Shown one piece after another: positions 17,727-26,712 of a stretch of DNA of 64,000 nt. The translations under genes and the position numbers were made by a program. The notes under the pieces were generated by a model. It made no database searches. It saw only the letters and a list, made by a program, of their open reading frames with translations, and was not told the DNA's origin. Position 1 is the stretch's first letter; each line of letters starts with the position of its first letter. The stretch spans positions 105,463 to 169,462 of the forward strand of contig JAGCPF010000001.1 of assembly GCA_017642335.1 (NCBI GenBank), given 5' to 3'. Source of the stretch: Fibrobacter sp. GTDB lineage: Bacteria > Fibrobacterota > Fibrobacteria > Fibrobacterales > Fibrobacteraceae.

Positions 17727-18548
17727 TTACTTGCGGGGCAGTGGCACGGCAAGCCCATTCTCGAACCGCACGATTGTCGGCGTGCGGAATTCGTCGGCAT
17801 ACTCCTCACGCCATTTGCCGCTACGGATCAGGTTGCCGTTCAGGTCGAACGCACGGAATCGCATTCCCTGTATAGGAACCTGCGGCACGGGAGATTTCAA
17901 GGACAGCGGAGCTTCTCCTTCAAACAACTCGGGGCATTGACGCACCGAGTCAACAAGGCCGCAGAAACTGTGGATACTTTCATTTTTTTCATAATCGCAA
18001 AGTGAAGTAACCAACATTACAAATTTTCCCTTATCCGTATCTCCATTAAACTTGTAAGGGTTGTAAACACCAGCAGCAAGCGAAATATTATCTACAGGAG
18101 GCATGTCACTTTTTATCATCTGTATGGCATGGCGAATCATCGAATCTGCTTCTGTTGCGGATCCAGGGAGAACACCTGCCGACTGCAACCTGCGGAATTC
18201 TTCAACAATCAGGCTATCTATATAATATGCATGATACAAACTATTACACTCTTCTTTCGTCGAACACAATCTAAAGAAAGTTACTCGATCTTCGGCAAGA
18301 AAAATCATAATCGTCGAATCCGAAGGCGCTATGTAGGCTCTATAAACGGAATCTGAGCTGAAATTTTTCACCGGCGGGTCAAGTTGCGACAACTTCGATA
18401 AATCCAAACGATATTCGTCAAAAAGATTGAATTCCGTTGCCGGATATTGAATCCCAAGTTCCATGTAATGGTGCACTTCGCATTCTTCTGCATGCAATTG
18501 AACTGTCATGCAAAAGCAAACAAAAAATGCTAAAGCGAATCTTTTCAT
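17727..18548 (-). CDS. Secreted protein, C-terminal-cassette family, copy C
   Basis: A 273-residue exported protein (signal peptide MKRFALAFFVCFCMTVQLHA). Shares the 5' leader with copy B and the 3' cassette with copies A and B; the near-identity to copy A extends ~55 bp further into the gene (to ~17964) than that of B. It ends in PRK, lacking the terminal KVH of the other copies, and has no terminator: the DNA switches directly into a 37 bp fragment of the glycosyltransferase gene. SD-like GGTGGAAT precedes the ATG. Function unknown. Confidence 0.82.
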   Translation of the reverse strand: MKRFALAFFVCFCMTVQLHAEECEVHHYMELGIQYPATEFNLFDEYRLDLSKLSQLDPPVKNFSSDSVYRAYIAPSDSTIMIFLAEDRVTFFRLCSTKEECNSLYHAYYIDSLIVEEFRRLQSAGVLPGSATEADSMIRHAIQMIKSDMPPVDNISLAAGVYNPYKFNGDTDKGKFVMLVTSLCDYEKNESIHSFCGLVDSVRQCPELFEGEAPLSLKSPVPQVPIQGMRFRAFDLNGNLIRSGKWREEYADEFRTPTIVRFENGLAVPLPRK

Positions 18549-18697
18549 ATTCCACCCACGCTTTTCCGACCAACCGTTTTATAAATATAACCACAAACAG
18601 GGGTAAAAAGCAATAGCCTTGTTAAGTTGAATATTGGGTACAAGCTGTTTGCCAGAACCAGGGCAAACAGGGCGATTATTTTCTTTTTCATAGTTAG

Positions 18698-19570
18698 CTA
18701 CTCCCGATCTAGGGATTTAAAATATTGCACGTAATACTTGGCTACCGGTTTTTCCGAAATCTGCCAGTTACTATCAGTCGAATACAAATACCATCCATCT
18801 TCTTTCATTCTGTTTATATAATGGCCATTAAAACGTTCGTGACGTTCATCGTAATCATTGGGAGGTTCTTCATAAAACGTTGATAAAGTATCCACCCCGT
18901 TGCGTACAATAGCAAAACTAAACTTATTCGGATATAAGACAATTGTCATCAGGTCATCCCCGAAGTACTGGGCATCTTCCACGCCATCGGGCCAACCGGC
19001 CTCTTCCTTCGTAATCTGCGTGATGATGTTCGCAGTAGTGTCTAGCAGAGCAAATTTGTCATAATACTTAAAAAGAAATTTACCATTTTCCCATTGTCGA
19101 AGGATCTCATTCCCATGAAACACATCTACATATTTATTCCAAGCAGCTTTTTTTTCTATTGGTTCTTGACCCACTTTCCAAACGTAATAGACGGACTCAT
19201 TGTTTAAATTTGACAAAGGAAACAACACCGTAGAATCACCCAATGGATATATCCTTGAAAGGGGGTCAATTTCTCCTCTACAATCAACAAGCCCTTCCCA
19301 ATAGTTAATTTCAACCCCCTTTGTACCAACCAACCGAATTCCCTTCTTGACACATTCTCGCCAATCAGCTCCACTGCTTCTTTCATAACGTTCATAGTAA
19401 TCCACTGCCAAAAGAGCTGTGGAATCGCTAACCATGGCAAAACCAATACCCTTATTTGACCCCGATTCAACCAGCTTCGGCTCTTCCCCAAGATATTCGC
19501 AACCCCACATGCAAATGCAAGCAAGCGCCAGCGCAGTAGCAATCCAAAGTCTTTTTTTCAGGAACGGCAT
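18698..19570 (-). CDS. Lipoprotein, shared-leader family, copy 1
   Basis: A 290-residue lipoprotein: MPFLKKRLWIATALALACIC followed by MWGC, the lipidated Cys. The leader is almost the same as in the gene at 20975-21919, and the two share 37 identical bases over the start region, but the bodies are only distantly related. The body has alternating strand-like segments (STALLAVDYYERYE, DSTVLFPLSNLNN, FKYYDKFALLDTTANIIT) compatible with a beta-propeller; this is a weak inference. AAGGGA lies upstream of the ATG as ribosome binding site. Unknown function. Confidence 0.78.
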   Translation of the reverse strand: MPFLKKRLWIATALALACICMWGCEYLGEEPKLVESGSNKGIGFAMVSDSTALLAVDYYERYERSSGADWRECVKKGIRLVGTKGVEINYWEGLVDCRGEIDPLSRIYPLGDSTVLFPLSNLNNESVYYVWKVGQEPIEKKAAWNKYVDVFHGNEILRQWENGKFLFKYYDKFALLDTTANIITQITKEEAGWPDGVEDAQYFGDDLMTIVLYPNKFSFAIVRNGVDTLSTFYEEPPNDYDERHERFNGHYINRMKEDGWYLYSTDSNWQISEKPVAKYYVQYFKSLDRE

Positions 19571-19669
19571 AAGAATCCCTTTTCAACAGTCCACAAACCG
19601 ATGTGATTTTCGTCACACCTAAATATATCCAAAACTTTGTACAAAGTCAAGACAAATTGAAAGATAATT

Positions 19670-20959
19670 TTAACAAACGATTAGGTCGCGGATAGTCACA
19701 CCACCGAGCGCTCCAAGTTCAAATCCGGCCAAGGCGTTTACGTAATCCGTGGACTTGTCACCCGATTCCCCGAGAAAAGTCCAGGCATTGAGAGTCGGCA
19801 ATACGGCTTCGTCCGGAAGAACCCCCTTCATCGGGTCACCAATGATAAAAATCTCTGGATCCGTAAACGTCATGCTGTGCTCGCCAGCCAAAATGCGCAT
19901 CATGGGCATGTCGGGAGTTTCTCTTTTTACCAAATCTTTTACGCCGCCGGGCTTGTTAGGATCGATGTAGTCCACCAGCGGATCGTTGGGATGGTAGTCA
20001 TAATCCTCGCCAAGCACCATCAATACAACGCTGTCCACGGCCACCTGAACCGCATCAACAAGATACGCACCGACAAGGGTCACGAGGCCCAATTGCACGG
20101 TTGTCGGATCCTGCACCATCGCAATGCCTAAAGGCAATAGGGCGTCTTTTGCATCACTGGTCACCTTTTTCCCGGACTTGACACGCTCCTTGAGTGCAAG
20201 CAGCATGTTCAGCGATTCCGTGCCCTCGTGCGGGCTGTCGAGCGTGATGAGTTTGTCCACATCCTTGTTATAAAAATCGGATTGCACGTATTCGCGAGAC
20301 GACACACCTCCCATGGAATGGGAAATGATGATATTGCGGGAGGGGATGGTGCGATAGCGAGCAGCGATATCCGTTCGCAAAGAATCCAATGGTCCCGAGC
20401 CACCAGCCCTCACTTCCTGGGCTTCCTCAATAAGCGAACGTCGAACGGAACACTTGTTGTCACCTTTCCATGTCCTGTCACCTATTTCATGGGCATTGTG
20501 GGCAGGGGTCTCTGCCGGGTTCGCAAAAGAACGTTGAAGATATATGTAAGGAGAACCGAACAAGTTCGTAGAATCCATGAAGACTTTTCCATTACGGTAT
20601 TGGAAATCCTCAAAAACGGCTGAATCCAGCCAATAGGTGAGTTTCTTCGAAGCCTTTACATTGTACTCCGAATCGTCACTGGAATCAGGGTCAAACGTAT
20701 CACCATACGCACCAAGCATTCCGACAGCACTTCCCAAGCGAGAATGGATTGTTTTGTCTAATTTGGTGATGTTGTTATAAGCTATCGCGTAAGCATTATG
20801 TATTGTGCCACTGCATTCGCTTCCAAACCCCTGGCTTTCTGGAGCTGCGCCATGGACCAAGACCACATTGTAGCGATTCAATGTCTCCATCGGTTTCGCA
20901 GCAGACAATACCCCACAACAGCAGGCCACAACAATGGCCAGCACGGCAACCTTTCCCAT
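19670..20959 (-). CDS. Secreted lipase/esterase-like alpha/beta hydrolase, possibly C-terminally truncated
   Basis: A 429-residue exported protein with an oxyanion-type YNVVLVHGAAPES near the start, a nucleophile elbow ISHSMGGVSSREYV (Ser215) and ITLDSPHEGTESLN after it, the usual order for PGAP1-like lipases. The catalytic acid and His would be expected later; the chain ends in GGVTIRDLIVC immediately where an unrelated AT-rich spacer begins, and no clear catalytic His motif is seen, so the enzyme may be truncated. It follows a lipoprotein gene by 15 nt with a good SD (AAAGGA). Substrate unknown; ester-linked lipid or polysaccharide decorations are possible. Confidence 0.75.
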   Translation of the reverse strand: MGKVAVLAIVVACCCGVLSAAKPMETLNRYNVVLVHGAAPESQGFGSECSGTIHNAYAIAYNNITKLDKTIHSRLGSAVGMLGAYGDTFDPDSSDDSEYNVKASKKLTYWLDSAVFEDFQYRNGKVFMDSTNLFGSPYIYLQRSFANPAETPAHNAHEIGDRTWKGDNKCSVRRSLIEEAQEVRAGGSGPLDSLRTDIAARYRTIPSRNIIISHSMGGVSSREYVQSDFYNKDVDKLITLDSPHEGTESLNMLLALKERVKSGKKVTSDAKDALLPLGIAMVQDPTTVQLGLVTLVGAYLVDAVQVAVDSVVLMVLGEDYDYHPNDPLVDYIDPNKPGGVKDLVKRETPDMPMMRILAGEHSMTFTDPEIFIIGDPMKGVLPDEAVLPTLNAWTFLGESGDKSTDYVNALAGFELGALGGVTIRDLIVC

Positions 20960-20974
20960 AAAATTTTCCTTTAG

Positions 20975-21919
20975 TTACTTTGTTACTATCAAATCCTCAG
21001 AAGAATAACCAATTGGCGTCCCCATAGAATCAACAAACGCATTGGATCTAAGCCACGTCTCTGGATACTCATCAAAAACAATTCTATCACTTCCAAATAA
21101 CATCAATCGATCTCCAAAATCATACGCATGGTCGTTTTTGTCAAATGATCTTGCTTTCACTTTTATAGCATTTCCATGAAATTCAGGAGGATCAAACAAC
21201 ATCCATTCATCCTTTATCAACGAATCAACAACATTCTTATCTCTTTCAAGATTAACTTCACACAATCTATTCTCTCGGTGACGGATACACACAACATCCC
21301 CATCAATGTACGTAATGTCGTCGCAACCTTCCAGCCACGCATAATCGCCCGTAAATTCCAATTTCGTCACATTGCCTGTCGCCGTATCTAGTACAGCATA
21401 AGGGCAACCATCTTGCTGCACCATTTTCAGCAATACATTTCCCTCAGTCCAAAGACGGCCATATTTTTCACGATTACATTCGCACGGAGCTTCGCAATTC
21501 CATTTCCGAACAACCCTAGGCTTTTCGCCAATTCGCCAAAAACCAAATTCATCATCGGCATTGGAAAACATAGCCGACGAGTCATGATAATAACCATAAA
21601 CAATACTTATACGACCCTCAACAGTGTCACCCCATAAAGGGCTCTGCTTTTTTCTATAGTTCACCAGGAATAAGCCCGGATTCATCGTTCCCTTATCGCA
21701 GTATTCCCAAGAATTACAATCATCATCCCAAAGTTCCCATCCTCGCAAATTCTCCATAACCGCCAAAGAATCATCTATAATGGCAACGAGATATCCATTC
21801 GTGCGATTTTTATCCACGACAAACCGTTCCTCATCGTCCAAAAGCCCGCAGCCCCACATGCAAATACACGCTACTACCAGCGCTACAGCAATCCAAAGTC
21901 TTTTTTTCAGGAACGGCAT
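20975..21919 (-). CDS. Lipoprotein, shared-leader family, copy 2
   Basis: A 314-residue lipoprotein; MPFLKKRLWIAVALVVACIC then MWGC. The start region is nearly identical at DNA level to that of the 18698-19570 gene while the remainder is diverged. The body contains repeated acidic strand-turn segments (YLVAIIDDSLAVMENL, YAVLDTATGNVTKLEF, DGDVVCIRHRENRLCEV) that could form a propeller of sensory or scaffold type. First gene of an operon with the lipase-like gene 15 nt downstream. Unknown function. Confidence 0.78.
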   Translation of the reverse strand: MPFLKKRLWIAVALVVACICMWGCGLLDDEERFVVDKNRTNGYLVAIIDDSLAVMENLRGWELWDDDCNSWEYCDKGTMNPGLFLVNYRKKQSPLWGDTVEGRISIVYGYYHDSSAMFSNADDEFGFWRIGEKPRVVRKWNCEAPCECNREKYGRLWTEGNVLLKMVQQDGCPYAVLDTATGNVTKLEFTGDYAWLEGCDDITYIDGDVVCIRHRENRLCEVNLERDKNVVDSLIKDEWMLFDPPEFHGNAIKVKARSFDKNDHAYDFGDRLMLFGSDRIVFDEYPETWLRSNAFVDSMGTPIGYSSEDLIVTK

Positions 21920-21964
21920 AAGAAAGCAATTTTACAAAAGAAATGCTGTTTGCAAGTCAATGGC

Positions 21965-23545
21965 CTATTTTTTCGGATAACCAACCAGATAGTGCTCAAA
22001 TTCGCGGATTTCGTAGCCGGCGTTTTCCAGGGCATAGCGGGAGTCGGAATCGTTGTTCAGGAGATAGACCGACGAGCCGTCTACGCGGTTCTTGTCAAAG
22101 TAAAAGTGGTAGCGCCCGAAACGGGAAGCATCGAGGAAGGCGGCAGGGTAGTTCGTGTAGCCCACAGTCTGCAAGAAATCGCTGAGTTCCGGCTTCGCAA
22201 AGAAGAGGACGCGCGGCCAGCTCACGCCACGTTCCACGTTCACGACGGAAGCGTCTTTCAGCTCGGTTTCCACGAATGTCATGGCGTCTTCGATTCCGCG
22301 GCAGAAATTCCAGGCAATGCTGTTCCGGTAATCGGTAAAGTAGTGGTTCTCAAACGAGACGAACATGCACGCATACACGGCGAAGGGTATCACAAGGGCC
22401 TTCGGGTTCAAATAATTAAACACAACGTAAAGCCCACGCGCAATCATCACGAGCATCGGGATAAAGAGCAGGTTCACGCGGTTGATATTCACGTTGATGA
22501 GTATCCCGATGGCAAAACCGGCGGCGAGCCATACGAGCACGAAAAAGTCAAGCGTCGAAATGCGGGCCCTGAGCCCCTTCCAAGCGCCCTCGATGCTCCA
22601 CAAGAGCCCCACAAAGAAGAACGGGATGGATATGGGGTAGAAGATCCCGAATTTCTCCGTAAAGTTCCACGGCAGGCCATCGCTTTGCAGCGTGAGAATG
22701 CTGAAGAGGTTGCCGATGTTCTCCGGGATTTTCTCGAACGAGATTTCGCTATCGCGGAAATACAGCAGCTTGGGGATGCTCAGGAACGGGAGCGAAATGG
22801 CGTCCATACGGCCCTGGTTCACCAGCATGAACAGCAGCAGCGGTACGGCAAGCACCAAAAGGACGACAAGGGCAATCCAAGTGTAGCGGCAGTTGCGCAA
22901 CTTGCGAATCCAGAACAGGTAAGCCACCTGCAAAAGAATCATGAACGGGACAACGGCCCAGATTGTCGCGTAGGCGTAAAGCGAGAGCCCGTAGAACAGG
23001 GCCGAGAGCACCAGGAATTTCGGGCGGTCGACACCCTTTGCAAAAAAGTAAATCCCGAACAGCACAAAAGCGGGAGCAAGATTCGATTCCAGCCCCCAGC
23101 GCGACAGCATAATGTGCCACGGAGCGATGGCGAGCACGAACAGCACGGCAAGCGCCTGGCGGGCGCCCACGTACATTTTCACAAGTTTATATATAGCCAC
23201 CAACGAGAAGATGCCGGCCAACAGCATGGGCAAGCGGATGACCCAAACCTTGAGGCCGAAAAGTGCCACAAAGGGCACCATCAGGTAAGACTCGAGCGCG
23301 TTCATTCCGGAACCCCAGGCGGTGAGGTACACAGGCATGCGGAACCCGAAGGAATCCCGCGCCGTTGTCAAGAGCGTGTAAGCGTTATAACCGGCAAAGG
23401 CTTCGTCCTGGTTGATGTCGGCGGGAACACCCGTGAACATGAAACAGCGCGCGAACACGCCCACGGCAAGGAAAAGCCAGAAAAGGTAGACTTCCGCCGG
23501 GACTTTCCGAGCGACGCTCGCGACACTTGCAACAAACGCTTTCAC
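21965..23545 (-). CDS. Membrane glycosyltransferase (GT39/ArnT-like)
   Basis: A 526-residue polytopic membrane protein with about ten hydrophobic segments. Near the N-terminus is PADINQDEAFAGYNAY, the acidic DE motif in the first large loop of PMT_2/ArnT-type GT-C glycosyltransferases, and later IAPWHIMLSRWGLESNLAP. These enzymes transfer a sugar from a polyprenyl-phosphate donor on the outer face of the inner membrane. The start is GTG at 23545, 9 nt after the stop of the upstream glycosyltransferase, so both form an operon. Part of its 3' end is copied at 17690-17726. Sugar and acceptor unknown. Confidence 0.85.
   Translation of the reverse strand: MKAFVASVASVARKVPAEVYLFWLFLAVGVFARCFMFTGVPADINQDEAFAGYNAYTLLTTARDSFGFRMPVYLTAWGSGMNALESYLMVPFVALFGLKVWVIRLPMLLAGIFSLVAIYKLVKMYVGARQALAVLFVLAIAPWHIMLSRWGLESNLAPAFVLFGIYFFAKGVDRPKFLVLSALFYGLSLYAYATIWAVVPFMILLQVAYLFWIRKLRNCRYTWIALVVLLVLAVPLLLFMLVNQGRMDAISLPFLSIPKLLYFRDSEISFEKIPENIGNLFSILTLQSDGLPWNFTEKFGIFYPISIPFFFVGLLWSIEGAWKGLRARISTLDFFVLVWLAAGFAIGILINVNINRVNLLFIPMLVMIARGLYVVFNYLNPKALVIPFAVYACMFVSFENHYFTDYRNSIAWNFCRGIEDAMTFVETELKDASVVNVERGVSWPRVLFFAKPELSDFLQTVGYTNYPAAFLDASRFGRYHFYFDKNRVDGSSVYLLNNDSDSRYALENAGYEIREFEHYLVGYPKK
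21990..22026. repeat. Source copy of 37 bp glycosyltransferase-tail repeat
   Basis: Codes for part of the C-terminus (around YEIREFEHY) of the glycosyltransferase, starting 25 bp inside the gene from its stop. The second copy is at 17690-17726, 4.3 kb away in the same orientation. Confidence 0.85.
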
Positions 23546-23554
23546 GGGCAGGCC

Positions 23555-25297
23555 CTACTTTTTCAGCTTGACGATAGGCGACAGCCAGTCCGCATGGTCG
23601 TAAGAATCAGGGCCGTGCGGATCCGTCTCGAGCCGGAGAATCTTGACTCCCTCAAGCGACACCGCGGCAGACACGGGAGACTTAGCGTTACCCCTTACAG
23701 GGCTGCTCTGCCAAAGAATCCTTTCGTCGCCGTAAATACGGAAGACGATTTCGCCATTGTCAAAAACTTCGTCGTCAACTCCGGCGGAAATATAAAGCGA
23801 ATCGGCGTCATTCGGCAAAATGTAGACAATGCTCGAAGGCGCATGCGTGCCAATCCCGTACTTGTACTGCCTGCCGCCAACCTTGAGCGGAGCGTTTTCT
23901 ACGGACTTGTTCATCATGGGCACCTTGTAATTCTGGCGGAAGCTATCGAACTTGAGTCCACTCAAAATAATCTCGCCGTCAACCTGCTTGATCTTGACAG
24001 GGGCAAGCGAATTGATATGATAAGCGCCATCCACCAACAGGCACACGCCGAGGAAACAGTACGGCACAAAGCGCGGAATCTTGACCAAGGCGGCAAGCGA
24101 ACAAACCTTCGCGAACACCTTCGGCAAGAAGAGGTAGAACATGCCCCCCACCATCGTCAGCACGGCAAACGCCGAGAGCCATGTCCAGGCATTGCCCCCA
24201 TGGAACCCGTCGCATAGGATGCTCACGTTGCAAGAGGCGACCGCCGTCAAAAGCATCACCCACACGAGGGACTTGCGCCAATCCAGCACGAACCAGATGA
24301 CAGCTACGGGAATGGCGTACAGGATGTAGCGTTCGTGCATGCCCGGCAGCAAGACGAAGAACGCAGCGGCATTCCACGTGGCCAGTTCAAATACGCGACG
24401 CAGCGACTTGCAGCGAACAGAGGCAATCAACGTAAAGATGGAGAAAAGCACAAACAGCGCCTTGCCCACGTAAGAGGGGCAAAGCCAGAAGAACAAGCCA
24501 TCCTTGGACAGTCCAAAGAACGGGTTAGCGTCGGGCGAGACGTTGCCCACCGTGAGCATCCAGAGGTTCGCCGCATTGTACGTGGCAAACGGGTACTGCG
24601 AAGTCGTATCGATATAGGCGCGACGCAGCATGCCCCCGAGATTATCGCCCAGGAAGAACGGCAAGAAGACGAGCACCACCGCCACGACGGCAAACGGGAG
24701 GCCCTTCCAGGAACGGCGCCAGTTCTTGATGAAAAGGCCACCGAACACCGGCAAGAAGAGAATCATCTGGAACTTCGCGAGCAACGACAACACGTACAGC
24801 GGGGCCGCAAGCATAGTCGTGCGGCGGAAATAGATGCAGTACAGCGAAGAAAGCGCGAGCGCGACAGGGACGAGATCCACCTGGCCCCACATCGGGCCGC
24901 CGAGCAAAATGGCGGGGTTCAACGCGACAAAGGCAATCACGAGGTTCTGCTGCCAGCTCGGGAGATTGTAGCGGTCTACAATGCGGCAGGAGAAATCCAC
25001 AAGGAACAGGTGCGCGAAATACACCGGCCACAAGCAGAGGAACTTGAGGAGGAAAGTCTTCGCGACAACAATTCCAAAAATGGCGTGAATCTGCGCGACA
25101 ACCCAGAGCCAGAAAACATAAAGCGGAGGATAATTGCCACGGAAATTGCCGAGGCCGCCATCAATCAGCGACTGGACCCAGCCAACCCAAAAACTCTGGT
25201 CACCATCGTAAGGAGCCGAAAGAGTGCAGAACAAATTCGCTATAACGCAAATAAATCCCCAAAGGACAAACGTTCTCAAATTCGTAGTTTTTCTCAT
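23555..25297 (-). CDS. Membrane glycosyltransferase fused to an NPCBM-like domain
   Basis: A 580-residue protein. Residues 1-430 form a polytopic GT-C membrane region (YDGDQSFWVGWVQSLIDGG with an acidic first loop; NYPPLYVFWLWVVAQ; MWGQVDLVPVALALSS; PGMHERYILYAIPVAV), resembling mannosyl/glucosyltransferases that use polyprenyl-phosphate sugars. Residues ~440-580 are soluble and match the NPCBM pattern: ENAPLKVGGRQYKYGIGTHA, LYISAGVDDEV, EIVFRIYGDERILWQS, LRLETDPHG and DHADWLSP. NPCBM domains normally bind carbohydrate. The fusion may hold the acceptor glycan. TATATT lies 7 nt before the ATG (leaderless). Operon with the next glycosyltransferase. Confidence 0.83.
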   Translation of the reverse strand: MRKTTNLRTFVLWGFICVIANLFCTLSAPYDGDQSFWVGWVQSLIDGGLGNFRGNYPPLYVFWLWVVAQIHAIFGIVVAKTFLLKFLCLWPVYFAHLFLVDFSCRIVDRYNLPSWQQNLVIAFVALNPAILLGGPMWGQVDLVPVALALSSLYCIYFRRTTMLAAPLYVLSLLAKFQMILFLPVFGGLFIKNWRRSWKGLPFAVVAVVLVFLPFFLGDNLGGMLRRAYIDTTSQYPFATYNAANLWMLTVGNVSPDANPFFGLSKDGLFFWLCPSYVGKALFVLFSIFTLIASVRCKSLRRVFELATWNAAAFFVLLPGMHERYILYAIPVAVIWFVLDWRKSLVWVMLLTAVASCNVSILCDGFHGGNAWTWLSAFAVLTMVGGMFYLFLPKVFAKVCSLAALVKIPRFVPYCFLGVCLLVDGAYHINSLAPVKIKQVDGEIILSGLKFDSFRQNYKVPMMNKSVENAPLKVGGRQYKYGIGTHAPSSIVYILPNDADSLYISAGVDDEVFDNGEIVFRIYGDERILWQSSPVRGNAKSPVSAAVSLEGVKILRLETDPHGPDSYDHADWLSPIVKLKK

Positions 25298-25304
25298 AAA
25301 CTTA

Positions 25305-25310
25305 AATATA
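25305..25310 (-). promoter_or_regulatory. TATATT -10 box, leaderless start
   Basis: Seven nt separate the box from the ATG at 25297. Confidence 0.55.
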
Positions 25311-25338
25311 AAAAACTCCGACGGAACGTTTTTACGAA

Positions 25339-26625
25339 TCAGCGGAAGAATTCGGCAACGAGCCGCACCATGGCCTCATGGTCGCTAGCCGCAGTCATCT
25401 CGCGGATACTGTGCATGCTCAGCATCGGTTCGCCGATATCCACCGTCGGAATCCCGAGACTTGCAGAAATCGCGGGGCCCACGGTAGAGCCGCAGGGCAT
25501 GTCGTTGCGCATCACGAACGTCTGGCAAGGCACGTTAGCTTGTTCGCACAGCAAGCGGAGACGGGCCGACGACACGGCATCGCTCGCATAGCGCTTTTGC
25601 GCATTCGTCTTGAGGACAATGCCGCCGCCCAGCACCGGAGAATGGTTGGCTTCGTGCTTTTCGGGGTGGTTCGGGTGTACGGCATGAGCCGCGTCGACAG
25701 AAAGTGCGAAGGATTCTCCGAGAATTGCAGAAAAACTAGAACTACTGCCAGACAGAGCAGGCAAATCCGATGCTGCGCATCCTGCGCTCCACACGGTTTC
25801 CAGCACACTGCGTAAGAAGTTCCCGCAGGCACCTTCGCGCGTCTCGCTGCCGATTTCTTCGTTGTTGCAGAAACACGCCACGCAAAAATCATTGGCAGGG
25901 GCGGGCGCGCTGACCAAAGCTTTCGCCACAGCATGGCAGCTACCCAGATTGTCGAGCCTGCCCGAATAAATCCACTCGTCGTTGAAGCCACCCAAAGATG
26001 CCGGCTGCGCGTCGAAGAGCTGAATGTCAAAATCCAGGAGTCGACCGGCAACGCCCAGTTCGCCTTGCAGAGCATCGGCGAACGCGGACGCCTTGCCGTC
26101 CGCCGTGGCAGCCTGCCACAGGGCGTTGAAGTCCGCCTGCGGGTCCACCTTCGTCCCGTCCTGGTTCACGCCGCGGTTCAGGTGAACAGCCAGGTTCGGG
26201 ATGCGGAACAGCTTGCTGCCGCGCACGAGCTTCGTCTGCACATTTCCGTCCTTCTCGTAGGCGAGCACTCCCGCATAACCCAGGTCGCGGTCGAGCCAGG
26301 TCGAATAGATGGGAGAGCCGTACACCTCGGCATGGAGCGTACATGCCCCCGCCGCAGTGCGGTCAGGGTTCGGGGAAATCTTGAGCGCCGGGAAATCCGT
26401 ATGGGCCAAAGCCAACCTGAACCTAGAGCTTTCGTTTACCTGTAGCGGCATCCTGAGGGCGACAAGAGCTCCACCGCGGACAAACACGTAAGCCTTCCCG
26501 GGGGCAAAAGCGGCCCGGTCCGTCATCTGGCGTTCTTCAAAACCCGCAGCGGCAAACAGGCGGCGCAGGCAATCTACGGTATGCCAGGGGGAAACCGATT
26601 CGTTCAGAAAATCAAAATAGTCCAT
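25339..26625 (-). CDS. apeB: M18 family aminopeptidase
   Basis: A 428-residue zinc aminopeptidase that removes N-terminal (often acidic) residues from peptides in the cytosol. All metal and catalytic motifs of family M18 are visible: LALAHTDFPALKI, LDNLGSCHA, CNNEEIGSET, LSVDAAHAVHPNH and EPMLSMHSIRE. The longer frame to 26688 would add 21 residues without similarity; I chose ATG 26625 because GGAG lies 6 nt before it and the protein then begins MDYFDFLNESVSPWHTV, the usual family N-terminus. Divergent from the MlaD gene with 87 bp between starts. Confidence 0.93.
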   Translation of the reverse strand: MDYFDFLNESVSPWHTVDCLRRLFAAAGFEERQMTDRAAFAPGKAYVFVRGGALVALRMPLQVNESSRFRLALAHTDFPALKISPNPDRTAAGACTLHAEVYGSPIYSTWLDRDLGYAGVLAYEKDGNVQTKLVRGSKLFRIPNLAVHLNRGVNQDGTKVDPQADFNALWQAATADGKASAFADALQGELGVAGRLLDFDIQLFDAQPASLGGFNDEWIYSGRLDNLGSCHAVAKALVSAPAPANDFCVACFCNNEEIGSETREGACGNFLRSVLETVWSAGCAASDLPALSGSSSSFSAILGESFALSVDAAHAVHPNHPEKHEANHSPVLGGGIVLKTNAQKRYASDAVSSARLRLLCEQANVPCQTFVMRNDMPCGSTVGPAISASLGIPTVDIGEPMLSMHSIREMTAASDHEAMVRLVAEFFR

Positions 26626-26699
26626 AAAAGCTCCGGGCCCGAATTCTTTATCCGAAATACAAGTTTCCGAATTTCTCGAGCAATCCATATAAAAATTTA

Positions 26700-26705
26700 T
26701 ATATT
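26700..26705 (+). promoter_or_regulatory. TATATT -10 box, leaderless start
   Basis: Seven nt separate TATATT from the ATG at 26713; no Shine-Dalgarno is present. Confidence 0.55.
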
Positions 26706-26712
26706 CCTGAAT

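Noticed and set aside
21950..24217. Long plus-strand frame of 755 codons opposite the two glycosyltransferase genes
   Set aside because: Lies wholly antisense to well-supported genes; composition (His/Arg/Gln-rich, no motifs) is that of a mirror frame in GC-rich codons.
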